A stretch of 64,000 nt of DNA from Caldilineaceae bacterium (GCA_958295845.1 OY282376.1:3051022-3115021), one strand, 5' to 3'. Positions 46,249 to 55,958 are shown, numbered from the stretch's first letter. The notes: generated by a model not told the origin, from the letters alone. A program made the numbers and translations.

Positions 46249-46851
46249 TTATTGCTGGTCGGGGTATTCGAACTGGGGATTCCAACCGGCCGCGCCGTCC
46301 GGAAGAAGGTCGAACAGGTGCCAGGCGCCGCAGTAGGAGTCGCCGGGACCGAAGTGGTCTTTGGCTACACGCGTGATGCTGCCGTCGTCGTTCCTGCGAA
46401 AGACGGAGACGCCGGGCTGGTAGCCGGACATAAAGCCGCCTTCCGAGCTCTGGAAGCCCATGTCGGCGGTAAAGGCCGAGCCCTGGGCTGAGTAGACAGG
46501 AAAGCGCCACCCACGTCCGCGCGCAAACTCCTGCTGGTCGGCCGGGCTATCGGGCGAGACGAGAACAAAGGCTGCACGGTCCTGTAGATGGTGTGCGACC
46601 CCGTTGAAGTTGTCGGCCCACAGGGTGCAGTATGAGCAGCCGGAGCCCATGTTGTGCACGAGGATGAGGTCCTGCTTTTCTCCAAAGAGAGCTGAGAGAT
46701 TCACTGGTCCCTCGGGGCCCTGCAGTTGATAGTCGTCTACGGGCTCGTGCGGGAGCTTGCGGCGCAGTTCTGCCAGTTTCTTCTGTGCTTTGTCAAGCTC
46801 TATGTAGGCTTCTTCGAGTTCTTTGTCTAGACCAGCGTCGGTTTGAGACAT
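46249..46851 (-). CDS. DUF899 thioredoxin-fold protein
   Basis: 200 residues. A short coiled-coil head (EELEEAYIELDKAQKKLAEL-like, about 8-33), then a thioredoxin-like domain with LILVHNMGSGCSYCTLWADN (a CxxC-type pair in the redox position), and FDLLPDGAAGWNP at the end. Such DUF899 proteins are stand-alone disulphide or peroxidase-like enzymes of unknown substrate. No signal peptide. It is isolated on the minus strand. Confidence 0.87.
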   Translation of the reverse strand: MSQTDAGLDKELEEAYIELDKAQKKLAELRRKLPHEPVDDYQLQGPEGPVNLSALFGEKQDLILVHNMGSGCSYCTLWADNFNGVAHHLQDRAAFVLVSPDSPADQQEFARGRGWRFPVYSAQGSAFTADMGFQSSEGGFMSGYQPGVSVFRRNDDGSITRVAKDHFGPGDSYCGAWHLFDLLPDGAAGWNPQFEYPDQQ

Positions 46852-47238
46852 GGCTTTCTCCTGGATTCTGTATAGTCATTGGATCCCGGAAGTCATTTTA
46901 CGATCTCCTTGATCAGATCGCCATTTTCCAGCGGGCAATGTGCGACGACTGGCATGCTGGTACCGGCGGATTTGGTACCTGTTCAAAATGACATGTCAAA
47001 AAGTATTCAAGCAAAGTATCTGCTTGAGGACAGTCGCCATCCAGACCCGGATGCGTTTCAGACATGGGGTGAGAACAGTCCGGTAGGGCGACTGTGCCGG
47101 CGGTGGCTGGAAATGTTTGCCTGCTCTGAGGGAGACGCAGGGCGGGGGGCCAGGCGTGGCGCTAGCGAGTGTTCAGTTGAATGCGAGTGCTAGGGCAGGC
47201 ACAAGGCCTGCCCCTAAAGGACCGGTTGGGGAGAGTAC

Positions 47239-47480
47239 TGTTGGCTAGACACTATGCTCCAGACTCCTTGCCGGCGAAGAACAGACAGGGTGGTGTGGCA
47301 AGGGCGGGGCGTTGCGGGGGCGCAGCCCCCGCACAAGGAAGGGCCGAAGGCCAGAACTGCAGTGGTCGGTGATCAGTGGTCAGTGAGGGGACGACACTTC
47401 GTTGATGGATGTTAGTGCTTGGCACTGTCTAGTCGAAACCAGTGGTACAAGAGAGTTCGCCTCCACTTTGGGATGCGCCC
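47239..47480 (+). repeat. Dispersed double-hairpin repeat, copy C (long form)
   Basis: Contains TGTTGGCTAGACACTATGCT, a block not seen in the other copies (CCAGACTCCTTGCCGGC), then GGGCGGGGCGTTGCGGGGGC with a perfect GCGGGGGC-GCA-GCCCCCGC hairpin, GGGCCGAAGGCC, a GTCAGTGGTCAGTG-like tract and the tail TTCGCCTCCACTTTGGGATG shared with copy A2. Confidence 0.75.
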
Positions 47481-47496
47481 CTCAGACCCAGTCTAT

Positions 47497-47526
47497 TTGA
47501 CAACGCCCGCCCGGCGGTCGTAACAT
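47497..47526 (+). promoter_or_regulatory. Sigma-70 promoter for the sugar-acid operon
   Basis: TTGACA (47497-47502), 18-base spacer, TAACAT (47521-47526), 62 bases before the aldolase gene and directly after the dispersed repeat. Confidence 0.6.
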
Positions 47527-47588
47527 GTAGCCCAGCGACTGACAGAGCAGGCCATCACTGTATTAGTAACTGATAAAGGAACGATTTC

Positions 47589-48503
47589 ATGACCGAGCTC
47601 TCACTGCGCGGCGTATATGCCCCCACACTGACGCCCATCCACGCCGATCTTTCCATCGACCTCGAGGCCTACACGGAGTTTTGCCACCGCCTGTTGGCGG
47701 GAGGCTGCCACGGGCTTGTGCTGTTCGGCACCAATAGTGAAGCGACTTCATTTTCAGCCGGAGAGCGCATGGCCGCGGTCGATGCGGTCATCGAGTCCGG
47801 CGTTGCGGCAGACAAGCTAGTCGTAGGTAGCGGCTCCGCCTCCGTCGCAGAGGCTGCCGATCTGACTCGTCACGCGGTGGCGGCCGGCTGTCACGGGGTC
47901 CTCACCCTGCCGCCGTTCTACTACCCGGGCGTGTCCGATGAGGGTCTGTTCCGCTCCTTCGCGGCTGTGCTCGATCGCGTCAACGACGCGCGGCTGCGCA
48001 TGTACTTCTATCATATTCCGCAGGTGAGCGGCATCCCGCTGAGCCCGTCGTTGCTCGAACGCCTGGCGGAGGCCTATCCCGGCCAGGCTGCCGGTGTGAA
48101 GGACAGCTCCGGCGACGTGGAAACGTTGCTGGGACTGCATGGCGTGGCCGCGAAACATTCCGGTTTTGCCGTCTTCTGCGGTACTGAGGCGCTGTTGTTG
48201 AAGAATATGCAAGGGGGAGGCGGAGGCTGCATTTCAGGGATGGCAAACGTGCTTCCTCATGTCATCCGCGACCTCTACGATAACTGGCAGGCGGACGATG
48301 CCGAGGATCGCCAGAACCGTACTAACTGGGTCCGCGACGCTGTACTTGAGTCCGGATTCAACATGATCGCATCGCTCAAAGTAATCGTGGGAGACCAGAC
48401 AGGCAGGCAGGGTTGGAGCCGCGTTCGCCCGCCACTGGTTGATCTGACGGAAGCGGAACAGGCCCAGCTGCTGGCCCGTCTTTCGCCTCCGGTTCCTGCC
48501 TAG
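47589..48503 (+). CDS. DapA/NanA-family aldolase
   Basis: 304 residues, TIM-barrel class I aldolase. The Schiff-base Lys171 is in AAGVKDSSGD, Tyr141 in MYFYHIPQVSG, and the phosphate/carboxylate loop is GTNSE (47-51), replacing the GTTGE of dihydrodipicolinate synthase. It is therefore more likely a 2-keto-3-deoxy-sugar-acid or related aldolase than DapA itself. AAGGA supports the start. It precedes mannonate dehydratase, which would supply 2-keto-3-deoxygluconate. Confidence 0.88.
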   Translation: MTELSLRGVYAPTLTPIHADLSIDLEAYTEFCHRLLAGGCHGLVLFGTNSEATSFSAGERMAAVDAVIESGVAADKLVVGSGSASVAEAADLTRHAVAAGCHGVLTLPPFYYPGVSDEGLFRSFAAVLDRVNDARLRMYFYHIPQVSGIPLSPSLLERLAEAYPGQAAGVKDSSGDVETLLGLHGVAAKHSGFAVFCGTEALLLKNMQGGGGGCISGMANVLPHVIRDLYDNWQADDAEDRQNRTNWVRDAVLESGFNMIASLKVIVGDQTGRQGWSRVRPPLVDLTEAEQAQLLARLSPPVPA

Positions 48504-48642
48504 CCGCAATGTCGACCTTTTCCTCACTGTCGGCGCATGCTGATTTGGGGCAAGGTGTCTCGGTCTGGTTAGTGTTCGTCAGATAGTACCTTCTTTCTAC
48601 TTCTGTCCGGCAGCGCGCAACTCAGGAGAAAGGAACCCATTT

Positions 48643-49620
48643 ATGTCACCCCAAATGCGGATTGGCCTGGGTCAGTTCAATGAATTGACCGACGAAAAGC
48701 TGACTTTTATCAAGCAGCTCGGCGCCGATGACTTTCTAATGAACACACCGAAACTCCCGGGCGAAAAGCAGTGGGAGTACGAAGACTTGAAAGAGGCTGC
48801 GGACCGGTCGAAGGCGGCCGGATTGCGGTTGATCTGTCTTGAAAATGTACCGGTCAGCTTCTATGACAAGGCGATGTTAGGGCTGCCGGGCCGGGACGAG
48901 CAGATCGCTCATATGCAGACGACGGTTCGGAATATGGGCCGGGCGGGTATCCCCATACTCGGTTACCACTGGATGCCCAATTCGGTCTGGCGGACGCCGG
49001 AGCCGGCCGTTCTGCGGGGCGGTGCGCGGGGAACGCGCTTCAATCTGGCTGAGCATGATCCGGACGAGCTGACACACGGTCGGGTCTACGATGCCGACGA
49101 GATGTGGGCGAACTACGAGTACTACCTGGAACGGCTTCTGCCTGTGGCAGAGGAGGCCGGCGTGACCCTGGCCCTCCACCCAGATGACCCTCCGGTGGAA
49201 TCTCTCGGCGGCGTTGCCCGGATTTTCCGCAACTTCGAAGGGTTCAAACGTGCGATCGACCGCTTCGACAGCCCAAATCACGGGCTCGATTTCTGTATGG
49301 GCTGCTGGTCGGAGATGGACGGGCACGACTATGTCATTGATGCCGTCCGCCACTTCGGCGGCCGGGGCCGCATCGTCTACGTTCATTTTCGCGACGTCCA
49401 GGGCACGGTTCCCGATTTCCACGAGTGCTTCATCAACGAAGGCAACGTAGACCCCTTCGAGGTGATGAAGACGTTGAAAGAGGTGGGATTCACCGGCTTC
49501 ATGATCACGGACCACGTTCCGAGGATGGTCGAAGACTCGGACTGGGGGCATCGCGGCCGCGCCTACGCGATTGGTTACATGACGGCGATGCTGGAAATGG
49601 TGAACCGGTTAGCCGCGTAG
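48643..49620 (+). CDS. uxuA: Mannonate dehydratase
   Basis: 325 residues, TIM barrel of the UxuA family; dehydrates D-mannonate to 2-keto-3-deoxygluconate in hexuronate breakdown. Metal-site residues sit in LALHPDDPPVESLGG, FCMGCWSEM, VHFRDVQG and FMITDHVPRM. GAGAAAGGA precedes the ATG. Shorter than E. coli UxuA (394) but typical of the compact clade. Together with the preceding aldolase it forms a short sugar-acid pathway. Confidence 0.92.
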   Translation: MSPQMRIGLGQFNELTDEKLTFIKQLGADDFLMNTPKLPGEKQWEYEDLKEAADRSKAAGLRLICLENVPVSFYDKAMLGLPGRDEQIAHMQTTVRNMGRAGIPILGYHWMPNSVWRTPEPAVLRGGARGTRFNLAEHDPDELTHGRVYDADEMWANYEYYLERLLPVAEEAGVTLALHPDDPPVESLGGVARIFRNFEGFKRAIDRFDSPNHGLDFCMGCWSEMDGHDYVIDAVRHFGGRGRIVYVHFRDVQGTVPDFHECFINEGNVDPFEVMKTLKEVGFTGFMITDHVPRMVEDSDWGHRGRAYAIGYMTAMLEMVNRLAA

Positions 49621-49687
49621 TGCATTGCTGCCAGAACGGTCTGCAACGGGAATTTACAATTTCTGTTTCACCACTCTTGGAATCCAA

Positions 49688-50626
49688 ATGGACTTCACGC
49701 CCCTAGATCCCCAGTTTCTTCTGGACCGGCTCCGGCCTCCTTCCGGGCCGGTTCGAATCGTGCTAGACACGGACACCTTTAACGAGATCGACGATCAGTT
49801 CGCGGTCGTTTACGCGCTCCTCTCTCCTGAGCAGATGACGGTAGAAGCAGTGCACGCCGCGCCGTTTCACAACAGCCGCTCCTCGAGCCCGGGCGACGGG
49901 ATGGAGAAGAGTTTCGAAGAGATTCAGCGCCTCCTGGCGCGACTGCCGGAGGTCGACAGTTCGAAGGAAGGCTTTGTCAGGCGAGGGTCAGCGAGTTGGC
50001 TTCCGAGCGATGACAAGCCGGTCGAGAGCGAGGCCGCAGTCGATGTGATCGAAAGGGCCCTTGCCTCACCCCTCGATGATCCGCTCTATGTGGTGGCTAT
50101 CGGCGCCATCACCAACGTTGCCTCGGCACTGCTGCTGGAGCCGGAGATTCGACGCCGAATCGTCCTGCTATGGCTGGGGGGCCATGCCCGCCACTGGCCC
50201 GACACGCAAGAGTTCAATCTGCGCGGGGATCCGGCCGCAAGCCGGGTCGTCCTGGACTGCGGCGTTCCGCTTGTTCGCTTCCCCTGTATGGGTGTCGTTT
50301 CCCATCTGCATACGACGCAGCCGGAGATGGCGGAACATGTTAAGGGCAGAGGCGCAATCGGCGACTATCTCTTCCAGATTTACAGTGAGTACCATGCCGA
50401 TCAGTTCGCCTATTCAAAGCAGATCTGGGATCTTGCGCCACTGGGGTGGCTGGTCAACCCCAGCTGGGCGCAGATGGAGCTTGTCAGCTCGCCTATTCTG
50501 ACCGACTCGATAACGTGGGCGTTTGACGAAGGCCGACATACCGTGTCCTGTGCCCGCCACGTCGACCGCGATGGCATTTTCCGCGACCTCTTTACCAAGC
50601 TTGACCTTGCAGCTTCAAATCGTTAG
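49688..50626 (+). CDS. Nucleoside hydrolase (IunH family)
   Basis: 312 residues from ATG 49688; an upstream TTG in phase (49625) lacks support. VLDTDTFNEIDDQFAVVYAL is the calcium-binding N-glycosidase signature with the DTDxxxExDD spacing, and AIGAITNVASALLLEP and HLHTTQPEM fit the family. It releases the base from a ribonucleoside or a related glycoside. GGAA lies just before the start. It follows uxuA after 67 bases, and its stop directly abuts the CHAD gene. Confidence 0.88.
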   Translation: MDFTPLDPQFLLDRLRPPSGPVRIVLDTDTFNEIDDQFAVVYALLSPEQMTVEAVHAAPFHNSRSSSPGDGMEKSFEEIQRLLARLPEVDSSKEGFVRRGSASWLPSDDKPVESEAAVDVIERALASPLDDPLYVVAIGAITNVASALLLEPEIRRRIVLLWLGGHARHWPDTQEFNLRGDPAASRVVLDCGVPLVRFPCMGVVSHLHTTQPEMAEHVKGRGAIGDYLFQIYSEYHADQFAYSKQIWDLAPLGWLVNPSWAQMELVSSPILTDSITWAFDEGRHTVSCARHVDRDGIFRDLFTKLDLAASNR

Positions 50627-51610
50627 ATGGAAGGCCGGCCGAATCCTCCTGCCAGAAACCCCTCGATGAATTTTACCCTCATACCACAAGAAGCCCCCTC
50701 GGATTCGCTGCGGCGCATCGCAGTCGAGCAGATAGAAGGCGCCGTCTCCCAACTTCAGCGAATCGATGATCTGAATGAAGGCGTTCACGAAGCCCGTAAG
50801 CATTTCAAGCGGGTACGGGCACTTTTGCGTCTGGCCCGGGGTGCGCTGCCCGCCGAGATATACGTTTCAGAAAACCAGTATTTCCGCGATCTGGGCCGGC
50901 TCCTTTCTCCTGTTCGCGATAGTGCCGTCTACATCGAGACACTGGACCTGCTTCGAAATAGCTACCGAACACTGACAGCCGACGAAGCCTTCCTGCATCT
51001 GCGAAAAGAGATGGTAAGAGAACACAAGGCTGTTCTCAATGCGTTTGCGCAAGATGAACTGCGACAGGAGTCTCTGATCAGGTCCTTGCGGGGCGCACGA
51101 TCAAGAGTAACCGACTGGAACTTCAGCGGGGACGAATTTACTTTGTTCAAGGCCGGTCTGAGAAGAATCTACGGACGCGGGCGCAACGAGAGGGCGGCCG
51201 CCTTCTCCCGACCCACGACAGAGGGTTTCCACGCGTGGCGCAAACGCGTAAAGTATCTGTGGTACCATCTGCAAATCCTGCAGCCGTTGTGGCCGGCGCA
51301 GTTGAAGGCGATGGAACGGGAATGCGACCGCCTGGCAGACAGGTTAGGGGAGGAACATGACCTGGCCGTTCTGTTGGAGACGCCGAGTGTTCAAGAACTG
51401 CTGGCTTCCCGTAATGAGAGCGCAGAACTGCTCCTATCGACGGTGTCGCGGGAGCGAGAGCGGCAGCGGCGTGCGTCTATTCCACTTGCGCAACGAATCT
51501 ACGTAGAGAACCCCGGTCGATTTGTCGCACGCATCGAAGAGTACTGGCTGGCATACCGTCCGCACAGCCAGTTTCTCCCCCAAGAAGCGCTCCCCCAGGA
51601 AGAGAGATGA
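50627..51610 (+). CDS. CHAD-domain protein
   Basis: 327 residues, mostly helical. Two conserved His-plus-basic helices, [20 protein letters not shown] (52-71) and [18 protein letters not shown] (about 200-217), mark the CHAD fold, a polyphosphate-binding scaffold found on polyP granules. ATG 50627 directly follows the nucleoside hydrolase stop; ATG 50666 is an alternative. The stop overlaps the HD gene (ATGA). Two genes on lies a membrane hydrolase and four genes on a PPK1-like protein, which supports a polyphosphate setting. Confidence 0.88.
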   Translation: MEGRPNPPARNPSMNFTLIPQEAPSDSLRRIAVEQIEGAVSQLQRIDDLNEGVHEARKHFKRVRALLRLARGALPAEIYVSENQYFRDLGRLLSPVRDSAVYIETLDLLRNSYRTLTADEAFLHLRKEMVREHKAVLNAFAQDELRQESLIRSLRGARSRVTDWNFSGDEFTLFKAGLRRIYGRGRNERAAAFSRPTTEGFHAWRKRVKYLWYHLQILQPLWPAQLKAMERECDRLADRLGEEHDLAVLLETPSVQELLASRNESAELLLSTVSRERERQRRASIPLAQRIYVENPGRFVARIEEYWLAYRPHSQFLPQEALPQEER

Positions 51611-52212
51611 CGAACGATCGACTCGCATGCCAGCTTCAGTTCATTCTCGAACTCGACAAGCTGAAGGGGATTGTGCGCCGGTCACTGCTCTTGGACAGCC
51701 ACCGGCGTGAAAACTCGGCCGAACATTCCTGGCACCTGGCCATGTTGGCACTGGTACTGGCCGAGCACGCCAATGAGCCTATAGACCTGCTGCATACGCT
51801 CAAGCTAGTCCTGGTACACGATATCGTCGAGATCGACGCCGGCGACACCTATGCCTACGATGCGGCCGGGCACACAGGCAAAGACGAGCGGGAGAGGGCG
51901 GCCGCACGGCGCGTTTTCGGGTTGCTGCCGGCAGACCAGGCGGAAGAAATGATCGGTCTCTGGGAGGAGTACGAAGAGCAGAAAACCCCGGAAGCCAGGT
52001 TTGCTCTTGCGATGGACAGGCTCATGCCACTGCTCCACAATTACCATACGGGCGGCGTCACATGGCGCGAGAACCGCGTAACAGTCGGGCAGGTCAAGGA
52101 GCGCATGGCGCCGGTTGCTGTCGGCTCTGACAGTTTGGGTGAAGCCGTTTCAGCTATTGTAGAGCAGGCAATTGCCTCGGGTCTGCTGCCAAACTCCTGG
52201 TCAGAGTCCTAA
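51607..52212 (+). CDS. HD-domain nucleotidase (YfbR-like)
   Basis: 201 residues. The metal ligands are [10 protein letters not shown] (His), [12 protein letters not shown] (HD) and AMDRLMPLL (Asp), the HD_3 pattern of 5'-deoxynucleotidase YfbR and related enzymes, which strip phosphate from dNMPs. ATG overlaps the CHAD stop. Substrate assignment rests on family only. Confidence 0.9.
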   Translation: MTNDRLACQLQFILELDKLKGIVRRSLLLDSHRRENSAEHSWHLAMLALVLAEHANEPIDLLHTLKLVLVHDIVEIDAGDTYAYDAAGHTGKDERERAAARRVFGLLPADQAEEMIGLWEEYEEQKTPEARFALAMDRLMPLLHNYHTGGVTWRENRVTVGQVKERMAPVAVGSDSLGEAVSAIVEQAIASGLLPNSWSES

Positions 52213-52228
52213 ATTTATACAGGAATCC

Positions 52229-54106
52229 ATGGGCGAGTCAGGTCAAGCAGTCAAGGCCCAAGTGCATCCAAACGGAGAGGAAGGGGCGCGGTCCACTTCT
52301 CCTGCCGCGTGGATATTTCGGTCAATCGCTGTTCTGACGTCGCGCTGGCGGCCATCCTCCGAGCTGAGTTTCTGGATCTCCTTTTTTGTACTGCATATTC
52401 TCCTCTTTCTCCCGGTCGTTCTTATGGACAGGGAGGGCGGCGCTCTTCTGCCTACATTTCAGTTCAGCGGACTTTCTCCGGACCAGATCTGGATGCAGAT
52501 CGCGGTCTGGCGCAGAGAACCCGACCTACTGCGTTTCAATTCCGAAATCGTACTCTTCGTCGCGCTGTGGGCTGTCGTTCGACCTCTGCGGCATGTTGCA
52601 GTTCGCATCGCTTTTGTGGTCGCCTACCTCCTCGTATTCTTCTATTACCTCTATGAGGGCGCCTCACTCACTTTTTTCAGCGTAGAACCAGTCTTTTACA
52701 GCCAGCTGCGTATGGCTACCGAAGGGTTCAGCTTCTTCCTGCAGAACGCGCGCGTTACTACGGTATTTGTTGCCGGAGTCGTCTTGCTCATCGCAGGCGG
52801 CGCTGCGCTGGTTGCGCGACTGGCTCGCTTCGTGCTGCCTGAACAGAGACCCGGACCCAAAACTCGCGCGATTTTGGTATCGGCTGCGCTCCTGATTGGC
52901 GTTCAGTCCGTATTGCACACCGACCTCCTGGCTCGGCCTGAAATGGTTTTCAGCAGCATAGCCGCAAAACTGCACCGCAACATCGGTGAGTCCCGGCGGG
53001 TCTATCTTGACGTGCAGCGAATCGAGACTCTCGACCCCACGCCTGTTGAAGAATACAGTCAGTTCGACTTGATCGAGCGCCCACCCGTGTACATCATATT
53101 CGCCGAGTCTTATGGATCTGTGCTCTACAAGAGGAACGACTGGCGGGCCCTGTACAGGGATCTGACTGAGCGCCTGGAGGCGGATCTCACTGGCGCAGGA
53201 TGGCACGCGGCATCGGCTCTGAGTCTTGCCCCTACGTGGGGAGGCGGATCCTGGATGTCTTACACGAGCGCGCTTTTCGGTATGCGGGTCAGCTCAGATC
53301 CGCAATACTATGCGCTGCTCGACAAATATGAGGACGGCGGTTACCCGGACCTGGGGCAGTTCCTGAAAGATCAGGGCTACCAATACTACCGATTAACGGC
53401 GCTTTCGATGGGTCTGCCTGAATCGCAGTGGGAGAAATACGCCACCTTTTACGGCGTAGACCGTTGGCTTCAGTACGAGGATCTGAATTTTTCCGGCCCT
53501 GAATTTGGGTGGGGTCCTGCTCCCCCGGACCAGTACTCGCTGAACTTCGCGCGTGAAACGGTTCGCGGCGAAACCGAAGGGCCCTTTCTTTTCTTTACGA
53601 TCACGCAGAATTCCCATTATCCGTGGGCACCGCTGCCTGAACTGGTCGAAACGTGGCAGGAGCTGAACAGGCCGGGTCCTCCCCCTCCGCCTTCTTCAGA
53701 ACTGATCGAGCACTCCGAACGACGCCAGAACTACTGGAACGCGATCGAGTATCAGCTGGAAATGCTCTCCGATTTTATCCTCAGCGAACCGAACGAACAG
53801 GCGATCTTCGTTCTGGTAGGCGACCATCAGCCCCCGCGAGTTTCCAGGGGGGAGGACGGCTGGGACACGCCGATGCACATCATTGCCAAGGACGCCGAGT
53901 TTGTTGCATCATTCAAGGAGTACGGGTTCACGAGCGGACTGGCAGTTTGGGATCCAGAGCCGACCTTTCGGCACGAAGGCTTTCTTTCGATGTTCGTTCG
54001 GCAACTTCTGGCAGCCTATGGAAACGGAGCGGAGCTTCCATCCTATTTGCCTGAGGGCGTCCCCATCGGCGAGAAGGGGCACCAACCTGTTTTAACCCCT
54101 CACTAG
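52229..54106 (+). CDS. Membrane-bound alkaline-phosphatase-superfamily (sulfatase/LTA synthase-like) protein
   Basis: 625 residues from ATG 52229 (AGGA six bases upstream). About five spans in the first 220 residues, then an extracytoplasmic hydrolase domain. VYIIFAESYGSVL gives the first metal-binding strand; SLAPTWGGGSWMSYTSALFG replaces the usual (S/T)xxxSxxT nucleophile loop; GDHQPP (about 533-538) supplies the last Asp/His metal site. LTA synthases and phosphoethanolamine transferases share this layout. The nucleophile loop is atypical, so activity is uncertain. It follows the HD gene by 16 bases. Confidence 0.85.
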   Translation: MGESGQAVKAQVHPNGEEGARSTSPAAWIFRSIAVLTSRWRPSSELSFWISFFVLHILLFLPVVLMDREGGALLPTFQFSGLSPDQIWMQIAVWRREPDLLRFNSEIVLFVALWAVVRPLRHVAVRIAFVVAYLLVFFYYLYEGASLTFFSVEPVFYSQLRMATEGFSFFLQNARVTTVFVAGVVLLIAGGAALVARLARFVLPEQRPGPKTRAILVSAALLIGVQSVLHTDLLARPEMVFSSIAAKLHRNIGESRRVYLDVQRIETLDPTPVEEYSQFDLIERPPVYIIFAESYGSVLYKRNDWRALYRDLTERLEADLTGAGWHAASALSLAPTWGGGSWMSYTSALFGMRVSSDPQYYALLDKYEDGGYPDLGQFLKDQGYQYYRLTALSMGLPESQWEKYATFYGVDRWLQYEDLNFSGPEFGWGPAPPDQYSLNFARETVRGETEGPFLFFTITQNSHYPWAPLPELVETWQELNRPGPPPPPSSELIEHSERRQNYWNAIEYQLEMLSDFILSEPNEQAIFVLVGDHQPPRVSRGEDGWDTPMHIIAKDAEFVASFKEYGFTSGLAVWDPEPTFRHEGFLSMFVRQLLAAYGNGAELPSYLPEGVPIGEKGHQPVLTPH

Positions 54107-54167
54107 ACGACTGCTGCAGGACGTTGTCGACCGATGGCGTTGCTGTAAGCATCAGGGTTTGCCTGGC

Positions 54168-54935
54168 ATGAATGCAAAAACAAAGCTTCTCATCATCATT
54201 TTGGTCGTTGTACTGGGCGCCGGATGCGGAGGCCGTGAGAGCGAGCAGCCTTCAGACGACGCGCCCCCGGCAGCAACAGGCGCGGAGAACGAAATTCGAC
54301 CGCAAGGAGAAATTTCGGAGAACGCGGCGGCTGCCTTTGGCGGTCTGGACCCAATCAGAATGCAGCAAGGGGAGAGCTGGCGGGTATTCCGAAGCGACGC
54401 CGGTTCGTCAAAGGCAGCATATGTTGTCGACGAGGAACTCTTTGCCGACGCCACACGCAAGTACGGCCTGGAAGTCGGTAAGACAGTGGTAGAAGGCAAG
54501 ACGCAGGATTTGGTGGGATTGATGCAGCTTGACCTGGACCAACGACTTATCGGGGGGAATCGCTTCGTGGTCTTTCTGCCAACTCTTAAGACCGACCAAG
54601 CCTTGCGAGACGGTTGGATCCGGGAGAACGCGTTGGAGTCCGACCGGTTTCCCCTTGCCATCTTTGTCGCCGAAAGGCTCCTCAATGCGCCAGATACCTA
54701 CTCGGAGGGAGAGGAAGTCCTTTTTCAACTGGAGGGAGAGTTGGCCCTGCGGGGGACGTCTCTTCCCGCCGTTTGGGACGTTGCCGCCAGCCTGTCCGGC
54801 GCTACGATTCAGGGCTCAATGCAAACCCGTTTACGGATGTCAAGCCTCGGCTTTGATCCGCCTGACTTTGCCGGAACTCTCACTGTGCAGGACGAGTTCA
54901 CTGTCCGGATAGACTTCGTTGCCCACGAGGAGTAA
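54168..54935 (+). CDS. Lipoprotein of unknown function
   Basis: 255 residues; ATG 54168. Lipoprotein signal KTKLLIIILVVVLGAGC (lipobox LGAGC, Cys near 21), an acidic linker, then an alpha/beta domain with no recognised family. The C-terminal SMQTRLRMSSLGFDPPDFAG and LTVQDEFTVRIDF look like a beta-barrel-like or YceI-like lipid-binding end, only by pattern. It lies 9 bases before the PPK1-like gene, so they are co-transcribed. Confidence 0.72.
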   Translation: MNAKTKLLIIILVVVLGAGCGGRESEQPSDDAPPAATGAENEIRPQGEISENAAAAFGGLDPIRMQQGESWRVFRSDAGSSKAAYVVDEELFADATRKYGLEVGKTVVEGKTQDLVGLMQLDLDQRLIGGNRFVVFLPTLKTDQALRDGWIRENALESDRFPLAIFVAERLLNAPDTYSEGEEVLFQLEGELALRGTSLPAVWDVAASLSGATIQGSMQTRLRMSSLGFDPPDFAGTLTVQDEFTVRIDFVAHEE

Positions 54936-54944
54936 CGCACTCAG

Positions 54945-55958
54945 ATGACCCGCGATTTACGTGACAGAAGCCGAATTTCTGCCGAGCAAGGCACTGCGAC
55001 GGCGAGTTCGGATACGCGGCTGCCCGCATACGCTGTCCCAGTGGATGAAGAAGGAATAACACGCGCCAGGGCACTTGCCGCCGGACTGAAGACTCGGCTG
55101 CAATCTTCTCAACAGCCGGCGCCGGTCGTCGAAGCCGCATACCTATTGAGCGAAGCGCGCGATCAGGACTGTCCGCTTCTCGAACGGATTCGGATTCTGG
55201 GTCTACTGGCTTCGGTTCTTGACCATTACTTTGTAGACAGGGCGCCCGCCCTGTCCGAAGAAGAACAGGGAGAAATTGCGGCGAGCCTGGATCCTCTTTT
55301 GCAGCAGTCCTATGTGGAACTGAGGGAGAAACTCCTGCCTGCTCTGTCGGCCGAGAATGGCATCGAAGTGCGCCGCCCGCATGAGTTGACAATCGGGCAT
55401 CGCGAATACTTGCGCGGATTCTTTCGGCAGCAACTCTACCCGATGTTGACCCCACTGGCAGTGGATCCTGGGCATCCCTTTCCGTTTATCAGTTCCCAGA
55501 GTATCAATCTCCTGGTCCATCTGAGCAGCCCCGACCTGGGAATGGGTCCTCTCTCCTACGCTCGCATCAAGGTGCCCAGGCTCATGTCCCGATTCGTTTC
55601 CATTCCTTCTCCTGCGAAGAGGCGGCTCTACATATGGAGCGAGGACGCGGTGACCAGCTTCCTTGACGAGCTGTTTCCCGGTATGCAGATCGAGAGCGTC
55701 TTCCTGTTTCGTGTGTTGAGAGCTTCCGGCGGAAGCCGGAACGGAGACGAGCTTGAGGCGCAAAGCAGGGGATTTCGACATCAGCAGCTTTCCTCGCCTG
55801 TTGTCCGTCTGGAGGTTGAGACATCGATGCCAGATTCCGTGGTTGAGTGGCTTTCGTCCAACCTACGGGTACCACTTCAACTCTGTTTTCGAAGTTACGG
55901 ACCGCTTGCGCTCTTCCAATTGGTAGACCTGGCCAATCTCGCCCATCCTCTGGAATGA
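54945..55958 (+). CDS. PPK1-like protein with N and head domains only, no catalytic domain
   Basis: 337 residues. After a 36-residue tail the N domain (about 75-104) reads LLERIRILGLLASVLDHYFV, matching PPK1's ERLKFLAIVSSNLDEFF but with Val92 in place of the ATP-binding Asn. The head domain (about 120-337) has GIEVRRPHELT, YLRGFFRQQLYPMLTPLAVD and HPFPFISSQSINL. The protein stops at GPLALFQLVDLANLAHP, the normal end of the PPK1 head domain. The two C-terminal domains with the autophosphorylated His are absent, and no trace follows. It cannot be a polyphosphate kinase by itself; a binding, regulatory or adaptor role is inferred. Confidence 0.82.
   Translation: MTRDLRDRSRISAEQGTATASSDTRLPAYAVPVDEEGITRARALAAGLKTRLQSSQQPAPVVEAAYLLSEARDQDCPLLERIRILGLLASVLDHYFVDRAPALSEEEQGEIAASLDPLLQQSYVELREKLLPALSAENGIEVRRPHELTIGHREYLRGFFRQQLYPMLTPLAVDPGHPFPFISSQSINLLVHLSSPDLGMGPLSYARIKVPRLMSRFVSIPSPAKRRLYIWSEDAVTSFLDELFPGMQIESVFLFRVLRASGGSRNGDELEAQSRGFRHQQLSSPVVRLEVETSMPDSVVEWLSSNLRVPLQLCFRSYGPLALFQLVDLANLAHPLE

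Larger units (their letters stand above)
46852..47588. other. Non-coding region before the sugar-acid operon
   Basis: No supported gene. It holds the long dispersed repeat copy C (47239-47480) and a near-consensus promoter at 47497-47526. Confidence 0.65.

Noticed and set aside
52172..52228. TTG start of the membrane hydrolase inside the HD gene
   Set aside because: The first 19 residues are the HD gene's C-terminus in another frame; ATG 52229 has a nearby AGGA.
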